Source: JBCBJX01 sp038522735
GTDB lineage: Bacteria; Pseudomonadota; Alphaproteobacteria; Caulobacterales; Parvularculaceae
Length of the DNA stretch: 11,772 bases
NCBI GenBank assembly: GCA_038522735.1
Contig: JBCBJX010000096.1
Span: forward strand, 1-11,772
Direction: 5' to 3'
Made by a program: the position numbers and the translations under genes. Position 1 is the first letter of the stretch; each line of letters opens with the position of its first letter. The notes beneath the pieces were generated by a model, which was not told where the DNA came from, made no database searches, and worked only from the letters and a program-made list of their open reading frames with translations. This document shows positions 7,894-11,772 of this stretch, in pieces.

Positions 7894-8912
7894 CGAACGC
7901 GCCTTTCATACGTTCGGACCTGCAGCGCCTCCTCGACCGGGCGCGCCGGACGCTCGCGCGCCTCGCCCGCGCGGGCTGGGACGCCGGCCGCGAACTCATC
8001 GGCATGCTCGTGCGGGCCTCGTCGACGCCGCTTGGTCTCGCCGTCTGGCTCGCAGGGCTCTTCGGGGCCGTCGTCGGCGGTCTCGCCCGGCTTGATCTCG
8101 TCATCGACGATATCGCCGCCGCGCGGGCCGACTCCGCGGCGGCTGTCGCGGTGGACGCCGAGCCCGATCCGCTCCTCGCACGCATCTCCGGCTATGAAAT
8201 CCGCTTGTCCGACGTTCGCCGGTTCGCTGTCGAGGAGGAGCTGATCGGTCCGGAAGAAGCGCTGACCCCGGCGGCGGCGCGGGAGCGGGAGATCCTCGAT
8301 CGGTATCTCGAACAGCAGCTGATGGCGCGGGCCGCCCGCATCGACGGTCTCGCCGATGAGGCGACCGTCCGCGCCGAGCTCGACGCCGCCGCCCGCCGCA
8401 TCCTCGCCGCCCGCTATTATGAGCGCCGCATCGCCGACGCGACCGGCGAGGAGGCCGTGCGCGACATTTACGACCGCATGGTCGCGCTCGCCGACTTCGG
8501 GGAGGAGGTGCGCGCCCGCTACGCCGTGCTGCGCACCGAGGACGAAGCGAACGCGCTCATTGCGGACTTCCGTGAAGGTCGTGCGTTTGGGGAGCTTGCG
8601 CGCGAGCGTTCCATCGACGCGGCGACGGCGCGGGCCGGCGGCGATCTCGGCTACTTCGCCCGTGAGATGATGGCGCCGGAACTCGCGGACGCCGCTTTCG
8701 AAACGGAGGTCGGCGCGGTCTCCGCGCCCTTCAAAACCGAGTTCGGCTGGAACGTGGTGCTCGTCCAGGACCGCCGAAAGCGACGCAGCCCCCGCTTTTC
8801 CGACATGCGTCCCGAAATCGAACAGTTTCTGGCGCTGGAGGAAGTGAACGCGATGATCGACGAGTTGAACGCACGCTTCTATGTCGAGCGGCTGGAGCCC
8901 GCCGCCGAATAA
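7887..8912 (+). CDS. Membrane-anchored parvulin-type peptidyl-prolyl isomerase (PpiC family)
   Basis: The 341-aa protein has an Arg-rich cytoplasmic N-terminus (residues 9-36), one transmembrane helix at about 47-66 (TPLGLAVWLAGLFGAVVGGL), and then a periplasmic part. That part has a SurA/PpiD-like helical chaperone region (95-205) and a parvulin domain (207-296) marked by GGDLGYF (251-257) and FGWNVVLVQDRR (286-297). The two histidines usual in parvulin active sites are absent: the RARH position is Y212 and the second is N289. It may therefore act as a chaperone or weak isomerase on secreted proteins. The start is GTG with GAGGG at 7873-7877, nine bases upstream. A parvulin gene divergent from secA is, as I recall, a common alphaproteobacterial arrangement and fits a role in folding SecA-exported proteins. 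The family call is firm; activity is uncertain. Confidence 0.88.
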   Translation: MSTNAPFIRSDLQRLLDRARRTLARLARAGWDAGRELIGMLVRASSTPLGLAVWLAGLFGAVVGGLARLDLVIDDIAAARADSAAAVAVDAEPDPLLARISGYEIRLSDVRRFAVEEELIGPEEALTPAAAREREILDRYLEQQLMARAARIDGLADEATVRAELDAAARRILAARYYERRIADATGEEAVRDIYDRMVALADFGEEVRARYAVLRTEDEANALIADFREGRAFGELARERSIDAATARAGGDLGYFAREMMAPELADAAFETEVGAVSAPFKTEFGWNVVLVQDRRKRRSPRFSDMRPEIEQFLALEEVNAMIDELNARFYVERLEPAAE

Positions 8913-8933
8913 TCAGTCGAATTTGAATCATAA

Positions 8934-8951
8934 CCATTCGTTAGCGAATGG
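8934..8951. promoter_or_regulatory. Perfect inverted repeat upstream of mutT
   Basis: CCATTCG (8934-8940) and CGAATGG (8945-8951) form a perfect 7-bp inverted repeat around TTAG. It sits in an unusually AT-rich 61-base gap between the parvulin stop and the mutT start, with a GANTC site (8925-8929) just upstream. It could be a dyad operator, a leader hairpin 22 bases before the mutT ATG, or part of a terminator for the parvulin gene. No U-run follows. Confidence 0.35.
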
Positions 8952-8962
8952 CCTCCACACCG

Positions 8963-8968
8963 AAAGGA
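8963..8968 (+). promoter_or_regulatory. Ribosome binding site of mutT
   Basis: AAAGGA lies five bases before the ATG at 8974. It selects that start over an in-frame ATG at 8881 inside the parvulin gene, which would add 31 Asn/Ser/His-rich residues unlike any MutT protein. Confidence 0.65.
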
Positions 8969-8973
8969 TCGAC

Positions 8974-9375
8974 ATGGCCGATATCGTTCTTGTCGTAGCG
9001 TGCGCGCTGATCGACGCCGACGGCCGGGTGCTTCTGGCGCAAAGACCGGAGGGCAAGTCGATGGCCGGCCTGTGGGAGTTCCCGGGCGGCAAGATCGAAC
9101 CCGGAGAAACGCCTGAAGCGGCGCTGATCCGCGAATTGAACGAGGAATTGGGCGTCGACACCGAAACGGCATGTCTCGCACCCTTCGCATTTGCATCGCA
9201 TGCTTACGAAAAGTTTCACCTGTTGATGCCCCTATTTCTCTGCCGGAAGTGGTCGGGCGTCCCGACCGGGCGGGAAGGGCAGGTTCTGAAATGGGCGAGA
9301 CCAAGCGATCTGACGTCGTTTCCGACGCCGCCCGCCGATATTCCGCTGATGGCGCAGTTGCGCGACTTTCTCTGA
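8974..9375 (+). CDS. mutT: 8-oxo-dGTP diphosphatase MutT (Nudix hydrolase)
   Basis: The 133-aa protein hydrolyses 8-oxo-dGTP to the monophosphate, cleansing the nucleotide pool of an oxidised mutagenic base. The Nudix box is complete at residues 39-61: G39-x5-E45-x7-R53-E54-L55-x-E57-E58-x-G60-V61. The preceding AGLWEFPGGK matches the MutT subfamily closely, as do the LLAQRPEGKSM strand and the C-terminal WARPSDL. The length is typical. The ATG at 8974 is set by AAAGGA at 8963-8968 and by the MADIVLVVACALID N-terminus. It follows the parvulin gene after 61 bases. A small pilin gene starts inside or at its 3' end in another frame. A biosynthetic argJ gene, which I recall between the parvulin and mutT genes in many relatives, is absent here. 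Confidence 0.95.
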   Translation: MADIVLVVACALIDADGRVLLAQRPEGKSMAGLWEFPGGKIEPGETPEAALIRELNEELGVDTETACLAPFAFASHAYEKFHLLMPLFLCRKWSGVPTGREGQVLKWARPSDLTSFPTPPADIPLMAQLRDFL

Positions 9376-9542
9376 CCATCCGCCGCTTCGCCGCCGACAA
9401 GTCCGGCGCGACGGCCCTCGAATACAGCCTCCTAGCCGCGCTCCTCGGCCTCTTTCTTCTGGGCGCCTCCGGCTCGGTCTCGACAGCCATGTCGACGACC
9501 TTCAACCTGGTCACCACGGACCTTTCGAGCGCTTTGAACTAG
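9291..9542 (+). CDS. Flp/Fap-type (type IVb) pilin-like protein
   Basis: The C-terminal 57 residues have the Flp pilin pattern: a basic leader IRRFAADKSG, a prepilin cleavage point before ATALEY, and a hydrophobic helix SLLAALLGLFLLGASGSV. The tail AMSTTFNLVTTDLSSALN also fits. Type IVb prepilin peptidase would cut after the Gly, leaving Glu at position +5 of the mature form. The start is uncertain. ATG 9291 gives 83 residues, lies within mutT in another frame, and has a purine-rich stretch upstream. A CTG at 9372 would give 57 residues, a leader of normal length and a CTGA overlap with the mutT stop. An ATG at 9171 is also in frame but less likely. No Tad/Cpa assembly genes are visible, so it is an orphan copy here. 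Confidence 0.78.
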   Translation: MGETKRSDVVSDAARRYSADGAVARLSLTIRRFAADKSGATALEYSLLAALLGLFLLGASGSVSTAMSTTFNLVTTDLSSALN

Positions 9543-9544
9543 AG

Positions 9545-9564
9545 GCCGACGCCGCAAAGTCGGC
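9545..9564 (+). terminator. Possible hairpin just after the pilin gene
   Basis: GCCGAC (9545-9550) and GTCGGC (9559-9564) form a perfect 6-bp stem with an 8-base loop, three bases after the pilin stop. No T-tract follows, so intrinsic termination is doubtful. Confidence 0.3.
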
Positions 9565-9578
9565 TCCCGCGCCGGCGA

Positions 9579-9619
9579 CGCTCCGTCCCGCCGCGGTCGG
9601 ACCCGTCCGGAGCGACCGC
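9579..9619. terminator. Overlapping hairpins between convergent pilin and osmC-like genes
   Basis: Two 7-bp stems compete in this stretch: CGCTCCG (9579-9585) with CGGAGCG (9608-9614), and GCGGTCG (9593-9599) with CGACCGC (9613-9619). Their arms overlap, so only one can form fully at a time. They lie between convergent genes and could slow transcription from either side. Neither has a T-run. Confidence 0.28.
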
Positions 9620-9632
9620 CGAGCGCCGGTCA

Positions 9633-10187
9633 TCAGGCGACGGTAAGACGGCTGTTCAGCGCGACCTTGTTCGTCATTACGAAATAGTTCGGAGACGTTG
9701 CTTTAACGACATCGTGGATTTCCGCGAACGTGCTTTCCAAGCCGTCGCCTTTCACGACGATGTGGTAGCTCAGGCCTTCGAAACCGGGTGCGACGCCGTG
9801 TGCAAGACCGAAGAAGCCCTGCAGATCAATATCGCCTTCCGTCTCGATCCGGGCGCTTTCAAGTGCCACCCCGCGAAGGGCGCACTGCGCGACGAACGTC
9901 GTCAGGATGCAGGCGTTGACCGCAGCGAGCAGATGTTCCTGCGGATTAGCGCTCCGGTTCGTTCCGCCGAGTTCCACGGGCTCGTCGATTTCAATCGCGA
10001 CATCGCGATCAATCGCACCGGAGCCGAGCCTGATCGGCCCGAGACGCGACGCGTTGCGCGCGCCGCCGGTCCACTCGGTGACCATTTTCCATGATGTTTC
10101 GCCCTCGGCACTGTCGGCGGCGACCTTCTCCACCAATGCTCCGATGACTTTGAGGTCAAGTCCGTTCGCTTTGTCTTTGATCGGCAT
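9633..10187 (-). CDS. OsmC/Ohr-family protein
   Basis: The 184-aa cytoplasmic protein has the OsmC fold signature: a first strand region near residues 33-40 (WKMVTEWTGG), then NPQEHLLAAVNACI (81-94) with the conserved E84 and C93 at the start of the central helix. The family's second cysteine, usually followed by Pro, is replaced by Ser in KATSPNYF (S165-P166). An extra cysteine is present at C102. OsmC and Ohr proteins reduce organic hydroperoxides with two cysteines, so this one either uses another thiol or has a different role. The start at 10187 is set by AGGAGG at 10195-10200; a longer frame to 10352 would overlap the divergent regulator. It is divergent from a GlxA-like regulator, which probably controls it. 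Confidence 0.9.
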   Translation of the reverse strand: MPIKDKANGLDLKVIGALVEKVAADSAEGETSWKMVTEWTGGARNASRLGPIRLGSGAIDRDVAIEIDEPVELGGTNRSANPQEHLLAAVNACILTTFVAQCALRGVALESARIETEGDIDLQGFFGLAHGVAPGFEGLSYHIVVKGDGLESTFAEIHDVVKATSPNYFVMTNKVALNSRLTVA

Positions 10188-10194
10188 TTTTCGT

Positions 10195-10200
10195 CCTCCT
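10195..10200 (-). promoter_or_regulatory. Ribosome binding site of the osmC-like gene
   Basis: AGGAGG on the minus strand lies seven bases before the ATG at 10187. It is the strongest Shine-Dalgarno site in the window and excludes the longer reading frame beginning at 10352. Confidence 0.8.
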
Positions 10201-10243
10201 GTTCCGACGTCGTGAAGACTGCCGTCCCTTTGAACGCAGCGGG

Positions 10244-10278
10244 AGAGCCGTTCCGGCCTCGACAGAGCCGGACCGGCC
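10244..10278. promoter_or_regulatory. Tandem 15-bp direct repeat, likely regulator operator
   Basis: AGAGCCGNNCCGGCC occurs twice in direct orientation, at 10244-10258 (centre TT) and 10264-10278 (centre GA). The start-to-start distance is 20 bp, close to two helical turns. Each copy also has internal dyad symmetry (GCCG...CGGC); the second contains a perfect GCCGGACCGGC. AraC-type proteins commonly bind direct repeats about 21 bp apart, and the adjacent gene is such a regulator. The repeats end 15 bases before the regulator ATG and lie 57-91 bases upstream of the osmC-like ATG. This would suit autorepression and activation of the divergent gene. Confidence 0.5.
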
Positions 10279-10293
10279 ACGCAAGCTGGATTG

Positions 10294-11316
10294 ATGAAGG
10301 ACACGATAACCGTCGCAATCGTCGCCGCCCCCGAAGCGGAGGCGGGCGTCATTCTCGGGATCTACGACGCCTTCTGGTCGGTCGGCCGCTTGTGGAACAT
10401 GGTGAACGGAGAGGAGCCGGCGCCGCGTTTCTCGCCGGTCGTGGTGGGGGCGGACCGTTCGCCGTTCCACTCGGGAACAGGCTTTCCCATCACGCCCGAA
10501 GCGTCCGTAGACGACCTCCCGCGACCTGATATCGTCTTTGTACCATCGCTTTTGATTCACTCAGGAAAGCGCTTTGCAGACGCGAACCCCCTACTATTGG
10601 ACTGGGTTCGGAGCGCCTATGGGAACGGTTCACGGATCGTTTCGTCCTGTACCGGCAGTTTCCTCCTTGCAGAGATCGGCCTCCTCGACGGCAAGGAAGC
10701 GACAACGCACTGGGCGTTCACGAGAGCGCTTCAGGAAGAGTACCCGGACGTCAGGGTGCAGGGAGACCGGATCATCGTTTCCGCAGACCCAGACGGACGG
10801 GTCGTGACGGCGGGGGGAGCCAGTTCCTGGACGGACCTTACGCTCTACCTCGTCGGCCGCTTCGCCGGCTCGGAAGAAGCCCGCCGGCTGGCGCGCGTCT
10901 CGCTTTTTGATTGGCATCACCAGGGCCAGACGCCCTACGCCAGACTGAATTCAAAAGCGCAGGTCTACGACCGAACTGTAGCTCAGGCTCAGGAGTGGCT
11001 GGCCACCCACTATGACAGCCCCGACCCCGTTGCGAGCATCGTCGCAGCGTCAGGCGTCGCGGAACGCACGTTCAATCGCCGGTTCCGCAGCGCCACGGGA
11101 ATGAGCCCCTTGAATTACACGCAGACCCTCCGGGTCGAGGAGGCGAAGCAGCTCTTGGAGACGACAGCGGCGCCGGTGGACGAAATCGCGAGGTCGGTCG
11201 GCTATGAGGACCCCGGAGCGTTCAGACGTGTGTTCAAACGGCTGGTGGGGGAAACGCCGCGCGAGTATCGGCGTCGAACCAGCGTGCCGGAGGCCATCCG
11301 TAAACTGCCGGATTAG
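10294..11316 (+). CDS. GlxA-like transcriptional regulator, DJ-1/PfpI domain plus AraC-type HTH
   Basis: The 340-aa protein joins an N-terminal DJ-1/PfpI (class I glutamine amidotransferase-like) domain, about residues 4-195, to a C-terminal AraC/XylS DNA-binding domain, about 225-328. The nucleophile-elbow cysteine is C119 in SSCTGSFLLAEIGLLDG, followed by TTHW (137-140). The first helix-turn-helix covers VASIVAASGVAERTFNRRFR (246-265). The second covers VDEIARSVGYEDPGAFRRVFKR (295-316), ending with the usual GETPREYRR. Such GlxA-type regulators sense small metabolites and activate nearby genes. The ATG at 10294 is preceded in frame by TTG at 10291, and the Shine-Dalgarno sequence is weak. 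It is divergent from the OsmC-family gene, with a tandem repeat in the 106-base gap. The ligand is unknown. Confidence 0.93.
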   Translation: MKDTITVAIVAAPEAEAGVILGIYDAFWSVGRLWNMVNGEEPAPRFSPVVVGADRSPFHSGTGFPITPEASVDDLPRPDIVFVPSLLIHSGKRFADANPLLLDWVRSAYGNGSRIVSSCTGSFLLAEIGLLDGKEATTHWAFTRALQEEYPDVRVQGDRIIVSADPDGRVVTAGGASSWTDLTLYLVGRFAGSEEARRLARVSLFDWHHQGQTPYARLNSKAQVYDRTVAQAQEWLATHYDSPDPVASIVAASGVAERTFNRRFRSATGMSPLNYTQTLRVEEAKQLLETTAAPVDEIARSVGYEDPGAFRRVFKRLVGETPREYRRRTSVPEAIRKLPD

Positions 11317-11457
11317 ACTTCGGACTGCTTTGACAGTGGCCGGAAGCGCGCCACGTAAATGTCCCGGATCCATCTCTCTCCCGCAGCGCTCCCGCGAACC
11401 GATCTAATGCGGATTGTCTACGGTCGCCGCAACGGACCGCGATACGGCTCGCTGAAC

Positions 11458-11772
11458 CTACTCCTTGCGCGCGCCGCGTACCGCGGCTGCGAGGGAGCTC
11501 TTCGCCGATCCCGGCGCCAGCGGCTTCTGCTGGCTTTCGTGGGGCGCCCATCCCGTCAGCGTCACGATTTCAAAGAGCGCCGGCGCCCGGGAGAGCGCGG
11601 TCTCCATCGCGGAGAGCAGCGCGCCGGCTTGCGCGCGCCCGGCCGGTCGGCGGTCGCGGGCGGCGAGGGCGTTCGTTTCGCCTATGGCGCGCAGATCTGC
11701 GACGAGGCGGACCGCGCTGGAGTATTCGATCTCCACACGATCGACGTCGGCGACCGGGAGGGCGAAGCCTGC
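11458..11772 (-). CDS. SAM-dependent methyltransferase, C-terminal part (BioC/NDUFAF5-like)
   Basis: The last 104 residues are visible; the gene starts beyond the window. The frame is open to the edge, so the GTG at 11736 is internal. It reads AGFALPVADVDR, then an Arg/Leu segment VRLVADLRAIGETNAL, then FEIVTLTGWAPHESQQKP with a terminal GSAK-type motif. These are the hallmarks, as I recall them, of the C-terminal region of the alphaproteobacterial methyltransferase related to human NDUFAF5 and to BioC; the SAM-binding core would lie outside the window. In several alphaproteobacteria this gene lies between mutT and comF (from memory). That suggests the osmC-regulator pair interrupts an older gene order here. 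The exact substrate is unknown. Confidence 0.82.
   Translation of the reverse strand, partial: AGFALPVADVDRVEIEYSSAVRLVADLRAIGETNALAARDRRPAGRAQAGALLSAMETALSRAPALFEIVTLTGWAPHESQQKPLAPGSAKSSLAAAVRGARKE

Noticed and set aside
10188..10352. N-terminal extension of the OsmC-like protein
   Set aside because: It would overlap the regulator's coding sequence and the operator-like repeats, while AGGAGG sits correctly before 10187.
11317..11457. Gap after the GlxA-like regulator
   Set aside because: Apart from a 5-bp stem (GTGGC 11336-11340 with GCCAC 11350-11354) without a T-run, I see no gene, repeat or convincing terminator in these 141 bases.
11407..11772. Open + strand frame starting at ATG 11407, with a TTGACA at 11330-11335 upstream
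   Set aside because: From 11458 on it is codon-aligned antisense to the methyltransferase, which has clear family motifs. The TTGACA has no good -10 at normal spacing (GTAAAT only at 19 bases), so neither a gene nor a promoter is supported.

Overview
The window is GC-rich, densely coded chromosomal DNA that reads as an alphaproteobacterium. The reasons are a XerD-AccA neighbourhood, SecA beside a membrane-anchored parvulin and MutT, an orphan Flp-type pilin, and a C-terminal fragment of an NDUFAF5/BioC-like methyltransferase. A lineage such as Parvularculaceae or Hyphomonadaceae is possible, but that is a guess. I see no tRNA, rRNA, CRISPR array, insertion sequence or phage gene. No gene-free stretch exceeds 300 bases.

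Left part (1-4923, all + strand): the 3' end of an unrecognised protein gene; xerD, which probably starts at a CTG codon overlapping the previous stop; an exported beta-lactamase-fold serine hydrolase; accA, the carboxyltransferase alpha subunit of fatty acid synthesis; and a PAPS-type sulfotransferase-like gene. The last gene runs 35 bases into the end of secA.

Middle (4889-9542): secA on the minus strand is divergent from a parvulin-type PPIase, then mutT, then a short Flp/Fap pilin gene that begins inside or at the end of mutT. SecA carries an extra charged segment of about 47 residues in its second nucleotide-binding domain. The parvulin lacks both of the usual active-site histidines. A perfect TTGACA box for secA overlaps the parvulin start codon.

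Right part (9633-11772): an OsmC-family gene (minus) and a GlxA-like DJ-1/AraC regulator (+) are divergent. Between them lie two copies of a 15-bp direct repeat spaced 20 bp apart, a likely operator for the regulator. The window ends inside a SAM-dependent methyltransferase gene on the minus strand.

Most of this is conserved housekeeping sequence. I do not see a clear new multi-gene system. The most interesting points are the regulator-repeat-OsmC module, the probable CTG start of xerD, the SecA insertion, the histidine-less parvulin and the orphan pilin.
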